Notes under the pieces: model-generated | Databases searched by the model: none | The model's input: only the letters and a program-made list of their open reading frames with translations | Told to the model about the DNA's origin: nothing | Assembly (NCBI GenBank): GCA_001599975.1 | Contig: BCIO01000002.1 | Location: forward strand, 806,001 to 870,000 | Direction of reading: 5' to 3' | Origin: Cystobasidiopsis lactophilus | Lineage: Eukaryota; Basidiomycota; Agaricostilbomycetes; Agaricostilbales; Chionosphaeraceae | DNA length: 64,000 nucleotides | Shown: positions 21,495-32,261 of the stretch, one piece after another | Layout: every line of letters begins with the position of its first letter | Position numbering within the stretch: the first letter of the stretch is position 1 | Position numbers and translations under genes: made by a program

Positions 21495-22853
21495 ATGCTG
21501 CTCCAATTCTGCTGTGTGCTGACGCCCCTCGTGTTGGCCATCGTCCTCGGCACCTACGCCTCTATGCCCATCTTCATCGCCGCCAGAAAGGTTTCGCCCG
21601 ACAAGTTCAAGCGACCGCTGACCTCTGTCTCGGGTGGTTGGCCGTCCTGTGCCACAGCGATGACTTGGGTTACTCGCTACCTCTGGCGGTGGTGCTTGGT
21701 CGCAGCGGGCTTACTGGGCTGCCTGCTTAGCGCTGCCTTCGCCTTGAAGTGGGCTCTGGGCTTACGCAGTGCTTCTGAAGGCGGCATTGTGGGAGTCTGG
21801 GTCGTAATGGTTGACTACCACATTCACACGGTGAGTCGCATGTGCTGTTGAGAACCTCCATTGCAAACTGAGGAGGCTGACCTCGCGTTGGCTGCTGCAG
21901 GCTTTGGAGCCGCTCTTCTTACGAGTTAGCCTTTCCTAGCTGACATTATGGAGTAGATCTGATGGTCCCCTCAGGGCCCATACATCACCACGGCTGGCAA
22001 GACCAAGTACTTGGTGCTTCGCTACCGAACGACGTCTTGGCTCCGACGCGCTTTGCACTTTGTCACCTCGATCCTTCTCTTTAGCGGTGCTACATGGACC
22101 TTTGTGAAAGGCCAATCAGTTGGTCGCTTGGTTGCATCCACCATCATTACGTCCGTTGTTGGATACAGCATGGTCCGCCAACTTGGTTTGATGCCGCGTC
22201 GTATCACCCCTTCCAGATTTGAGACCTTTGTGATGCACTGTGTGAGCTCAGGCCCGACTTGAGCTGCTTGAGGCTAACTTTCTGCTTCTTATTTCTAGGG
22301 AGAGTTCGCGTGGACACGCTACGTGTTTTTCGTAACCGTAGCCCGCTCGCATTTGAAGCAGATATAGAGCATTGGGAACCGTGGGCCCAAAAGATGCTGG
22401 GTGTGTTGTTCGCCTGTCTCATCATTGCTCAGCAAGGGGCTTTTGTAGGCTTTGCGCTTCGTCCAACGCCTGCCTTGCTGACTATGTGCGCAGATGATTC
22501 CTTACTGCCGCTTCGACTACGCCCGAAATGTCGAGCACGCCACACAGCCTGTCGCGGATGCTGTGATAACACCTGCCCCTCGAGAGGCTGATGTCCGTTC
22601 CATCCCCGCCTTCTGCGCGCCAACTTTCCTGCTCGGCATCGCCGTTTGTTTCTGCGCCCCTCCAGCCATCTATCAAACATTCAATTTGACCCACCTACAC
22701 CCGTCTGCTGTTGGAGTTGCAGCGCTCCTCAACTGCAGCCAGCCCTTAGTCATGGTCGCCATCGAAGTGCTCTCCCGCTGGCGAGGCTACTACAAGGAAA
22801 TGATGAAATACTGCTGGTGGGCATCATCCAGATCTCCTCTGTTATTTAATTGA
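21495..22853 (+). CDS. Multi-pass membrane protein, array copy G (divergent)
   Basis: Predicted about 361 aa; the most divergent member. Exons: 21495-21830, 21901-21924 (24 nt), 21975-22241, 22299-about 22322, about 22370-22444, 22494-22853. It keeps YRTTSWLRRAL in place of YRDST, RFDYARNVEHA, EADVRSIPAFCAPTF and a worn RGE region (SRWRGYYKEMM). The third block is unresolved: the phase-0 frame starting GEFAWTRYVFF meets a stop, so either a short intron (47 nt with donor at 22323, or 38 nt) is removed, or the previous donor is one codon base earlier and another frame is used. The acidic loop of the other copies is missing here. It could be an older or decaying member. Confidence 0.55.
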
Positions 22854-23162
22854 CAAGGTCACTCAGAGAGGAACGGTGACCCCGCCCGTGCCCGTCAAAG
22901 CGTCAATCGCGCTGCAGCGGGTTAGTCTTCAACACTTTTGAGCTTCTCTGTCGGTGTCCAGCGAGTTGCCATACACTTCGTAGCTTTCCATTTCAACCAA
23001 AAGGGCTTTTGTACCACCAGTGCGCGTGGAATCTCTCACCGCTCAAAAACAGTGGCGGGCGCATCGCTCTCTCCTTTCTTCGACAAACGTCCACATAAGC
23101 TTTGCCTCAGTGACCAAAACGGACGACAGACAGCTACAAGCTCTCAAAAGGCCCAACTCGCC
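22854..23162. other. Spacer between array and zinc-finger gene 1
   Basis: No gene seen; probably the promoter of the zinc-finger gene at 23163. Confidence 0.4.
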
Positions 23163-24519
23163 ATGAACCGGGCGATTGTCATGGGCACATCTGAGCTCGA
23201 CGAGCTTGACGAGCTCAAGGACACGTCTGACGCCGAGTCCATCAACCCGTCCGAAAGTTCAGGCGCGGAAGTCGAGCGTTTACTCAACGAACCTCCTTCT
23301 GCCGAGTGGGACTCAGACGAGGAGCACTGGGTCTGCTCGAGATGCAGCACGGAGATCCTCGACAACGCTGGCCTCTGCTCTTCCTGCCAAATCATCCATG
23401 TCGAGCACAACTCCGACGTGGGACAAGACGCCGACGAGGACGAGTCGTTGATGCCCGAAGAGGAGGCTGAGGCCTCCAACGTCACCTCCGACGACGACGA
23501 GATGGACGAACTGAACGATGACGCGCCGGAGAGGCCGCCACCTTCTGGGAAGGGCTTTCGGTATAATGGCACCTGTGGCAACTGTCGTTGAGAGCTTGAC
23601 GAACAGCCCGATTACTGTTACCGATGGTGAGCGCCACGCTTCAACCACCTCTACTAATGCTCACCTTTGTGCAGCGACTTGGCACTGGAGGACGACCCAA
23701 ATCCCCCTCTTGTTCATGAAGATGAGGATGGGATCCGCACGTGTGTCAATTGCGAGTGGGAAATCGAGCCGGACGTCGATGCCTGTGAGAGATGGTGAGA
23801 GCAATTGTTTTGAAGTGACCTCCGTTTCCTACTGAGACGAGTCGTGACAGTTACCCCGACGGTCCTCCAGGTAATGCTCAAGAAGAGTCGGAAGCTGGAT
23901 CTGACGAGGAGGAGGAAGAGGAGGAAGAAGAGGCAGAGGCAGAAGAGCACCAGGAGCAGCAAGAAAACGAAGAGGAAGAGGCCCAGGCGGCACAAGAGGC
24001 CGAGTCCAGCGATACAGAGGAGGATCGTCCACCGCCTCGTGGTCCGGGCCGCACCCTCCGAGCGGTAAATGACGACGTCTTTCGCTGCCCCAAGTGCATC
24101 TGGGAAATCACGGAGGAATGGGACTGTTTTATCTGGTAAGACTGGCCTTGACCTATCTGCTCCCTCTTTTCTCTGATCTCACCTGTTGCCAAAACAGCGG
24201 AGAACAACTCTACTACGACACCTCCCCCGACCAGTCGGAAGCTGAGGGCGGCGATGAGGGCAATGGCGACGGCGATGATCCGCCACCAGGCCAGCGGACC
24301 GCCGAGCAAGTCGAAGCGCTGATCGCACGACTCCAATTAGAACTTGCTCAAGCTCAAGACGAACTCAAAACTCTTCGCGGAGACCAAAGAGCCGATGAGG
24401 TGAAGCAAGAGGACAGCGACTTGATGGACGTCAAGCCCACAAAAAGGGAGTTAGAGGAAGAGGCCAACCTACTGGACCGGACCACTTCCCGCTCATCTAA
24501 AAGGACGAAGCGCCGATGA
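23163..24519 (+). CDS. Modular zinc-finger protein 1 (RanBP2-like C4 modules), frame interrupted by TGA
   Basis: Acidic protein with four C4 modules: WVCSRC...CSSC, CGNC...CYRC, CVNC...CERC and CPKC...CFIC, spacing C-x2-C-x(9-10)-C-x2-C with W-x before the first C in some; this is the RanBP2-type spacing. Long Glu-rich linkers separate modules. The C-terminus has a coiled-coil-like stretch (EQVEALIARLQLELAQAQ), KQED and a basic SSKRTKRR end, so a nuclear protein is likely. Exons: 23163-23626, 23675-23794, 23851-24135, 24198-24519. Each intron is phase 2 and splits the last Cys codon (TG|C or TG|T). In module 2 the codon where the other modules have Trp is TGA (23589-23591), so as given the product stops after 142 aa. 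This may be a nonsense allele, sequence error or read-through. Confidence 0.65.
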
Positions 24520-24739
24520 TGGCAGTCGGGTGGCGTTGCAGGCAGAGATCTTGGTCGATGTTCCCTCAGGCGGACCACTCCCCACATGCTTTGCAATACT
24601 TTATACCAATCCCAGAAAGCACTCTGGAGCACTGGATACTTAAACCATATGCACACAAAGGTAGGGAGCCGTTGGAAACGAAAATGTGGCGGGCCTTTAT
24701 CGGTTCCTCTCAATCGATTCGAACCGTGAAAGCAGCGCA

Positions 24740-26583
24740 ATGGATCCGCAGGAGCTGGAAGAAGGCGAGGTGCCTATGGAAATCTCTGACACGGAGAGCC
24801 AGACGCGTCCGGTCTCAATGCCAGCACCTCCGGGCCCTTCAAGTTCCACTCAGAGCTCAGCTCACCCAGCAGCTGCCGTTGCCTCCTCCAGCAATGCAGC
24901 TGTTCCTCCAAATGTTCTTGCAGCGCCCGCTGCGGCAATGCCCGAGTCTTCTGGCTCCAGCGCAACAAATGGCCTTGTTCCCGCTCCGGATCCTTTTCTT
25001 GCCTTGGTCCGGCAGGAGATCGGAGATGACAACCTCAGTGCTCAATGGGACTCAGATGAAGATGATGGGATCTGGCGCTGCGGCCTTTGTGACTGGCAGC
25101 TTGACGAGCACAAGTTCTGCCATCGTTGGTGAGTGTCGCTTGATTTTGGCTTGAGCTGTCCAGTTCTTAAAGCTCGCTCCACAGCCACATCAGCTACGAA
25201 GACCAATTTCAAGATGGTGAAAAGATCGAAGGCGACTCAGATAGCTCCGATGACCTGGTCAGCGAAGCTCTGGGGGCCACTTCGACGGGCCAATCTGTGG
25301 CCATCGACTGGGATGCTGTCGACGAGGTATTCCGTTGCCGATTGTGTGGCTGGGAGCCTGATGACCAGGAATATTGCGAACGATGGTAGGATCTCCGTTG
25401 GCCTTCACCGGCCGCGAACTTCTCACGAGCAAGGTTTGGCAGTGAGCCGGGCAAGAAACCACCGACCAGCACCCAGCCTCGAAGCGTCGGACCTCCCAAG
25501 ATCTGGGACTCAGAAGATGAGCTCCACAGATGCGAACGCTGTGGGTGGGTGATCGAGGGCGCCGGTGAATGCACAAGGTGGCAAGTGTCTCCTTTGCGCT
25601 TCTGCATTAGACCACCTCTGACCGTGGCGATCGTCTAACCACTCAGCCCTGCTCAAAGTATCGAGGTCATTGCGAATGGGTCCACCGCCAACCAGACTGA
25701 ACATGCCAGCGGAACCCCTGGCCCACGCCCTGCGCAGTCGATTGATGATGGCACCCCCGAACCCACCGACCCTGTGCCAGGTTTCTACGATCCAATTGAA
25801 CTGCACTGGTACTGCGGACAATGTGAATGGCCCCTGAATAAATTTGCGGCGTGTGTCAAGTGGTAAGTCGTTTAACCAAGCGCATTGGTTTGCACTGATG
25901 ATGCCGCACCCGAATTTAGCGATATCACCTGTGTATTGGATCCAAGAGCCAAATTCGACTGCCCTCTTATGGAAGACGAAGGGCCTCCGCCGCGCCAATC
26001 GCTCGAGCGCGACGTTCGAGCAGTCCACGATGCCGACGACGGGGTGTTCCGATGCCCGACATGCTTTTGGGAGTTGGAGCAATGGGATTGCGAGCGCTGG
26101 TAGGTCAATCTTTGTCATGGTCATTTGCACCTGCTAAGATTATCTCATCTCAGCCATCAAAAGTTCTTTTGGATCGAGGAGGCCGTGACGCCTGAGTTCA
26201 GCAGCCCGCTCTTTTACGTCTCGTCGCCCACGCGCACCTCGACGGCTATGAATCTGGCTTCATCGGATGACGACAGCGAAGGTTCTGCGGCCGAGCGGCA
26301 GGTCACGGAAGGGTTCATCATCGATGAGGAAGATGGAATACGCCGGAGACGTCGGCGTGCAAAAAAGCCAGTCCAGCGCCCCGAACCTGTCGAGCAAATC
26401 AAGCAAGAGGTGCACGGAGACGAAGGGGCGAAGCCAGTCAAAAGAGAGCGCGACGAAGGCATCCCAGTCGACGACGACAGAGGCGATGACCGAATTGGAG
26501 GGTTCCGTGCCAAGAAGGCAAAACTCACCACATCTAACGAGGCTGCAACTGCCTCAGAAAATGCTGGCGTCTCGAAAGGCTGA
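24740..26583 (+). CDS. Modular zinc-finger protein 2 (five C4 modules)
   Basis: Predicted 517 aa, tandem paralog of the gene at 23163. Five modules: CGLCDWQL...CHRC, CRLCGWEP...CERC, CERCGWVI...CTRC, CGQCEWPL...CVKC and CPTCFWEL...CERC. A Trp two residues after the second Cys is constant. Exons: 24740-25128, 25185-25385, 25443-25580, 25647-25862, 25920-26099, 26154-26583. All five introns are phase 2 and interrupt the fourth Cys codon after TG, so every internal exon is one linker plus one finger. The intron at 25581 has a GC donor (GCAAGT). The N-terminus is Pro/Ala/Ser-rich; the C-terminus has acidic runs, IKQEV and VKRER (SUMO-site-like) and basic patches. Probably nuclear; nucleic-acid or protein binding is inferred from the finger type only. 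Confidence 0.8.
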
Positions 26584-26993
26584 ACTTCAATGTTACCAAG
26601 TTGATCTCTCCCTACCAATGCGGCCTGCTCGGCGCTGCCAGCCCGCTCTTATGAAATGCCCTTTCGGATGGTGAATTTTGGTCTTTCTGTGGCTTGCTGT
26701 TGCTGGAGATGCAAGGTGTTCTGCGTTGGCGTGCCTGGTGTGCGAAGATCGTCTCTGTGGGCTCTGCGCTCCTGTTGTGACGTGCTCTCTTGCTTTCTGC
26801 CCTTGCTTTGAAAACGGTCCACACCATCTATGGGCGACAACACCAGACCGGGTCGGGGCATGTTCTCAGATTTAGGGTTGCTTGCATTCGACCCGACTTC
26901 TTGAGGATTCTTGTTGGATGAAAGTCCAAATGAAAGGACCGCGGACGCGTCGCTTGTTCTGCGTCGTCCAACAGCCAGCACCAAGCACCTGCA
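26584..26993. other. Intergenic, promoter of the exonuclease
   Basis: No gene seen. T-rich and pyrimidine-rich stretches but no named element. Confidence 0.4.
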
Positions 26994-28987
26994 ATGTCTG
27001 CTACACCTCCCACGTCGCCTTCGAGGTATGGGAGCTCAATGTCTCCGAATGGGCTTCGAGGCTCGTTGCGGCTCAACCTGGACTGGGACCTCCGGGCAAG
27101 CCCTACGCCCAGCGCATCCAGCCTGACATCCACCAGACGCAAAAACCAGTCTCCGGATAGCACAGTCTGGGAGTGGAGCGACGAGAGCCTGCTTAGCAAG
27201 TCCGACTTTTTCTTGCGCTCGGACCATTTACTGAACCGAAAAGTCAAAACAGCGGAGGAGAGATCGCGATGGAAGTCCACGTCAAAGTTCTACGACCACT
27301 ACACCATGTCCGTATCGAGGCGAACCGAGGGTGCTGAGCGGACGATCCACTTTGAATTCACCTGCCGCTTTGGACGGAGCAGCCACCGCCGCATCTCGAA
27401 GGCCAGACAGGACCTTTGTGCTTCTTCGTCTCGGTCTCTCTCTAGCTCAGCCAAGACCTGCGAAGCCCAAATCCACCGCGAAAGAGGGCAGGCCAACCAA
27501 GTTGTCTCTCCATCTCTGGGTGTAAACAATGAGTGCGGTCTGCCCTCGCCCTTTTTTGATGTCGTTGATTCCTCTTATCCGCGCAGCATCCTTTCACAAG
27601 TGGACGAGATCGAAGATCGCTTGTCAACTTTGGCAGTCCAAAGCTCCCCGCCTCCGTCAGTCACTATCCAGAAATCACTGGAGCAAAACGCTATTGCATC
27701 CTGCGATGATACACAGCTGCAACTTGCCACCGTTAAAACACCGGCCACCTCTTCCTCCAGTACAGACAGCAAAGACCTCAAGGAGCAGCAGTCAGGACAA
27801 GACGGCAGCGAGCTTGCGCGCAGGATCGTCGGCCCCCTTTCCCTTCCGGAGCGCCTCCTTCAGCAAACTTTGAAAGACATCGAAGGCTCTCAAATCAGCA
27901 TCGAGTCCACTTTCATTCTAGAAGAAGACGAAGACGACTCGCAGACGACCGCAATCTCCTCCGCCTCGCTTCTTCAACAAAGCAGCCAAGGCTCTTCCCA
28001 GTTGACACTCCCATCATCGACTTCCAGCTCATTCGCAGATACTTCCTTCTCATCACTTCCACCGTTTCGGTGGAATCTATCCCTCAATGGCTCGGTAGTG
28101 CCAAAGCGCTCTGTGCTCAATGCACCTGCTCGGCTGGCAGATGCACTGGAAGGGCTCAAAACTGAGCCTCAGAGCAACGTCGTCGGCTTTGATGCCGAAT
28201 GGCGGTATCAGGACTTCGCCCGCAAGACTCGTGGGCGTGTCGCCCTTCTGCAAATCGCCACTCGTCAGACTGTCATCTTGTTCCAAACCGATCTATCGCT
28301 CAAAGGTCGGCTACCACATCTCTCACAATGATCAAACTGATGAAAGACTTCAAGTAGAACCTTCGCTTCCTCAGTGCTTGGTTGATTTCCTCAGCGACCC
28401 TGGCATCATCAAACTTGGGGTGGCCATCTCACAAGACATCTCCCGGTTGCAAGTCTTTCCCTTGATGCAATGTTCTTGAGCTCATTTTGTACGTCGCGGG
28501 CAGGCAAAAGAACTTTGCCAACATTCCGACGGTCGAAGGCCTGCTCGACTTGTCCAAAGTGGCCAAGGCGCACGACGACAAATGGGCCAACACCAACTTT
28601 TCGATTTCATTGCAGCGTCTAGCGGCCCACTACGTTGGCGTGCACCTGGACAAGGGGGTCAAGCTGGCAGACGGAAAAGGCGATGTGCGAATGTCCGACT
28701 GGGAGCGCCGTCCTCTCAAGCCTGAGCAAGCTGATTGTGCGTTGCTTCTCTTTTTACCATTCAATGTCCACTTATTGACACTAAGGTTCAGATGCCGCTG
28801 CGGATGCGGTCATAGCTCTTCACATTTTTGATGGTCTCTACAAGGTGGGCCATTGTCCCTTCAACAGCAACCAGAAAGCACACCTGAACCTTCAATACAG
28901 ACACTACCGAACTTACCGCCTCCTCGCACCCTCACCAAATCCTGCGCCCGAGGTTCGTCCCATCTCTACCCTCGCCACCCTCGCTGA
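26994..28987 (+). CDS. WRN-type 3'-5' exonuclease domain protein
   Basis: Predicted 591 aa with a long low-complexity N-terminus (about 390 aa, Ser-rich) and a C-terminal DEDDy exonuclease domain. Seen: Exo I NVVGFDAEWR (D-x-E), then RGRVALLQIATRQTVIL; LGVAISQDISR (Exo II region), LLDLSKVA, SLQRLAAHYVG and Exo III YAAADAVIAL with Tyr and Asp present. Family knowledge: these trim DNA or RNA 3' ends and include the WRN and plant WEX proteins. Exons: 26994-28305, 28355-28445, 28504-28736, 28792-28844, 28901-28987. The 58-nt intron at 28446 gives the exact family spacing. The last exon is uncertain; an alternative acceptor at 28874 gives a 30-nt intron and a tail ending at 29009. Confidence 0.82.
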
Positions 28988-29231
28988 CAGGTCCAAAACA
29001 GACGACTAAGCTCTCTACTCTAGTTCCCCTTGATCTTTCATCTACAAGTACATCGCCCTTCACAAAACTCGTTCCCCTCCTTCGTATTGTACAATAGTTC
29101 CCCTCTCATGTGAAAACCTCAAAGTTTCCCAGCCTAGCTTGCAACAGTCCAGGACCGACGATGATGCTGTGTATCTGATCTGCGAGATCCCTCCAGCTCC
29201 TGCATTTCCAAATTTGAGTCAGCCAAAGCTT

Positions 29232-31406
29232 TCAGGATGAAAGAGCACACCTTGCTAAATGAGCCGGGCCACCGCCTTCCGAGAGGCATCTAGCGATGTG
29301 CAAGCACGACAACACGGAGTCTGTGCATCCTGTCATCTGCATAGTATCTCCAAATGAGATGTAGTGGGTGTTAGACACACCTTGATTCAGCACCGCGGGC
29401 CACTCCTTCCTCAACGCGCCCACTGGCCAACCCTCTTCCTGCTTCACTTCCACACCTAACTCCTTCAACTCCTCCGCTTCTGCACTCGCAATCTCCCCCT
29501 TCCCCTCTGGCCGGATCCGCTCGAGCAACTGGCTCTTCCACCTCCACACTCGATACAGCTCCGGCCTCCACTTCCTCCCTTTGCCATAAGTCTTGGACAG
29601 TGCTGAAAGATACTTGTCCACGCTTCCCAACAGCCCTTCTCCGGGCAAGCTCGGGCCAGAGAGGAAAGGTTCCAGCTGCTCCTGAGCCAACACCAACAGC
29701 GCGCCTCTTTTCTCCCTCTCCTCCCCTTCCCCCGTGTCTTCCTCGCACAAGCAGCAGTCGCAAGCCGAAGTGTGGTGCTTCAACCTCCGCCTCCTCTCTT
29801 CCCACGCCAGCGTCGAGTCCACATAAGACACGCTGACTTCTTCCCCGGCTGGGATGGAGCAAGCCGAGCGCAAGACGTAGGCGTCCCCCCAGAAACTGTA
29901 GATGGCGTTGGACAGGCAAGCGTGGTTGATCAGTGAGGCCTTGGGGTAGAGCGCCGAGCCTTCTTTGAGGGCAGGCGAGATGGGGGAGGTTTTGAAGGCG
30001 TTGAAAGTGCAGATGGACTCGACCCGACCGGCATCCATGCTTTCTTGCGGTTCTGAGGGAGAGAGATCGAGGGTGGGGGTGAAGTCGAACAGAGGGCCGG
30101 GGTAGAGGGCTAGCAGAGCCGGGGAGAGCGAAGGTTGATCGGCGAGCTGGGCAAAGAGGCGCTCGGGCAAGTTGGACTCGGCCAGGCTCTCTACTGCTTC
30201 AGTAGTCATGTTCAAAGCGTGGACGTTCCCCTGGGCAGAGGTGGAGGCAGCCAGAGGTTGGTCGACCAGCAGCAACTCGCCAGGCTGGATATCTTCTTTC
30301 GCCACGAAACCCCTTCCTTTTCCCGGGATGAAAGAAAGTTGGAGCTTGGGAGAGACAAAGGCAGCCAGTTCGATGCTTTGACCTCTGTCCAAAGCCGCGA
30401 ATAAGGAAGGCCAGGGGTAAGAGCCAGTGCGCTGCTCTTGAATCCTCTTCTGAGCTTTATCCTTGAGCTCTGAGCACGCTTCTGATTCTCCACCAGTCGA
30501 CAAGCATGAGGAGTAAAGCCCAAGTCGGTACTGAGCCAAAGCGGTGCGGTAGGTCAACTTGGCCACTTGCTTCTCCGTCAGCCCTTGTCCAGACATGTCA
30601 AGCGCCAATCGGAGAGCCGAGCCGGGCTGGGAGAGCTGGAGGTGGTAGTGGATCATATTGAGCTTCAACACTTCCTCGTCGTCTGGAGAACAAGCCAAGG
30701 ACTGCTGGGTGAGCCGGAGCGCCCTCCCCACTTGTCCTCTGGCAAAAGCGCCCTTGGCTACTTCCCTCCACTTGTCGTCCAAAGCACGAGGCGGGAAGAC
30801 CAACTCCAAATCGCCCGGCGAGTCCACTCTGATCAACACCATCCCGTCTGGCGATATCTTCAAGAACGGCTCTCGCACTTGGACCTGCCAACCTTCTCCC
30901 GGCAAGTCGAACCAGGTGAGAGCGTGGTGTAGAGTCAAAGCGGCACACCACCCAGCCGAGTCTTGGATGACCAACTCCAAAGCTGGGCCGACCTTTGCCA
31001 TTTTGGAAGACAGAATCCGAGCGACGAGGAGCTTGCCCCTGTTCGCTCCCGTTTGCAGCTGGTATAAAGTAGTTGGGACAAGTTGGGAAGAAGGTAAGAG
31101 GGCATGATGCTTGGGTCCGAGTGAGTGGAAAGCCCTGCGAGGGGATTTGGATGGCGGGCGAGAAAGCAAGGCGGAGTGCCGAGCGAGTGCTTCTGGGGCG
31201 GTGATTTGAGGTAGGGAAGTGGAAGGCTCAGGAGGGAGGGAGAGCAGCTCGCGGGTTTGAGAGATCAGGCGGGCCAAGTCGGACATTTGGTTTGGGAGCA
31301 AGAGGCAGCGAGGGTTTGCCACCGTGCCAGTTTTGGTCCCGAGGAGGAACGCCGACATTTGGGCCAATACAAAGATGCTTTCAAGGCTTTCAGGAGAAGT
31401 ATACAA
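29232..31406 (-). CDS. SET-domain protein with TPR-like region (SMYD-related)
   Basis: Predicted 724 aa as one exon. Seen: a helical repeat region around residues 215-330 (EVLKLNMIHYHLQLSQPGSA and following, TPR-like), then the SET domain split as in SMYD/SET5 proteins: GRGFVAKEDIQPGELLLVDQ, a long insert, SLINHACLSNAIYSFWGDA (NHxCxxN), IPAGEEVSVSYVD and post-SET cysteines CDCCLC. Such proteins are protein-lysine methyltransferases; the substrate is unknown. The start may be the internal Met at 31286 (MSDLARLISQT) rather than 31406, because the first 40 residues are not conserved-looking. Near the C-terminus a 44-nt stretch beginning GTGTGT with CTAAC inside and ending GCAG could be an intron that changes the last residues. 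Confidence 0.8.
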   Translation of the reverse strand: MYTSPESLESIFVLAQMSAFLLGTKTGTVANPRCLLLPNQMSDLARLISQTRELLSLPPEPSTSLPQITAPEALARHSALLSRPPSKSPRRAFHSLGPKHHALLPSSQLVPTTLYQLQTGANRGKLLVARILSSKMAKVGPALELVIQDSAGWCAALTLHHALTWFDLPGEGWQVQVREPFLKISPDGMVLIRVDSPGDLELVFPPRALDDKWREVAKGAFARGQVGRALRLTQQSLACSPDDEEVLKLNMIHYHLQLSQPGSALRLALDMSGQGLTEKQVAKLTYRTALAQYRLGLYSSCLSTGGESEACSELKDKAQKRIQEQRTGSYPWPSLFAALDRGQSIELAAFVSPKLQLSFIPGKGRGFVAKEDIQPGELLLVDQPLAASTSAQGNVHALNMTTEAVESLAESNLPERLFAQLADQPSLSPALLALYPGPLFDFTPTLDLSPSEPQESMDAGRVESICTFNAFKTSPISPALKEGSALYPKASLINHACLSNAIYSFWGDAYVLRSACSIPAGEEVSVSYVDSTLAWEERRRRLKHHTSACDCCLCEEDTGEGEEREKRGALLVLAQEQLEPFLSGPSLPGEGLLGSVDKYLSALSKTYGKGRKWRPELYRVWRWKSQLLERIRPEGKGEIASAEAEELKELGVEVKQEEGWPVGALRKEWPAVLNQGVSNTHYISFGDTMQMTGCTDSVLSCLHIARCLSEGGGPAHLARCALSS

Positions 31407-31692
31407 GGGTTCTACAGCCCAAAATCAAGACGAAATCGAACGAGAGTTGTTACAAAGTTTCACGAGAGTCGAGTAAAGGTTTTGGTGTTACAGTTGTGTT
31501 GGACGGAGTGTGAGTGTGCTTAGCGAAAGGTGGGGCCCACTCCAGCTGCCACGGTGTACGTCCTGCTTCCTCCCCTTGAGGACGAGGAAGGTTGAGGAGG
31601 TGGGTTGTTGTTGTCCCGGCCTACTAGCACTTGCACGCCGCTGTCCAGATCCTCTGTTCGCCACAAATCACAGCCATGAGAATGGCAGACAC

Positions 31693-32261
31693 TCATGAGG
31701 GAGACGAAGGCAACGAACCGACGTCGGTGGCGATCGGCTCGGCCTCGGTGGTGAGCGCAATCTCCAAGATGAACTTGCCCTCCTTGTACTTCTGCGTCAC
31801 TTCGTAGGCTCTGTCCTGTTAAATGCCCTGTACAGCCTCAGCCCTGACAAGTGGCTGGGAGGGAGGAGGAAGGGCCCTAACGTATTTCCAACCCAAGACG
31901 ACGCTGCATTTGGCGCACGAAATGTCGCGCACCAAGTGCAAGCCGGTCGTCATGGTGCGCTCTTCTGGTTCGCCGGGCACTACATTCGCCACCTGTCCCG
32001 GCGACCAAGCGTAAATCAAAGACCCAATTGATTAATGGGGGACGCCAGACGGACCTGCTCGAATAGACACGCCCGGCCATGCTGCCCGTTGAATTGCTGT
32101 TCGTCCCGGTTGTCGATAAGTGACTGTGGACCAAGGCACTAGAGGGCAAAGGAGGGACGAACGCGGGACTCCAAGTGATCAATGACAGCCAAATGCGTGC
32201 GGCACTGGCGGCAGGCGAACACCTTGGACGAGGTCAGGAACGTGTAGTGCGTCCGGCCCAT
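31693..32261 (-). CDS. Yippee-family zinc-binding protein
   Basis: Predicted 124 aa, the normal size of Yippee/YPEL (yeast MOH1) proteins. Seen: [20 protein letters not shown], then [50 protein letters not shown] and [12 protein letters not shown]. The two CxxC pairs form the single zinc site. Exons in gene order: 32261-32163, 32096-32055, 31992-31882, 31815-31693, all phase 0. The MG start is the family start; the frame extends further upstream without family similarity. The C-terminus is extended by about 20 residues. YPEL proteins are small nuclear or centrosomal regulators and substrate-receptor-like folds; the role in fungi is not settled. Confidence 0.93.

Larger units (their letters stand above)
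10220..22853 (+). repeat. Tandem array of seven paralogous multi-pass membrane-protein genes
   Basis: Seven plus-strand genes (copies A to G) lie head to tail with 320-640 bp spacers. Shared features: N-terminus of the type M-x-x-Y-L followed by a hydrophobic stretch and [RS]L[RG][LYF]F; YRD[SA]T before the next membrane block in most copies; [RQ][FY]D[FY]xxH at the start of the fourth large exon; then [EK][VAI][DK][LV]xx[IVM]P.F.[AT]P.F; and a closing RGE...W. Introns 1-3 are phase 0 and the last is phase 2 in A, B, D, E and F. C keeps the first three; G is divergent. Protein lengths are 348-437 aa. I do not recognise the family. Confidence 0.85.

Noticed and set aside
10220-22853. Array considered as a mobile or virus-like element
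   Set aside because: No reverse transcriptase, integrase, transposase, capsid or terminal repeats; copies keep introns, so they arose as DNA duplications of a host gene.
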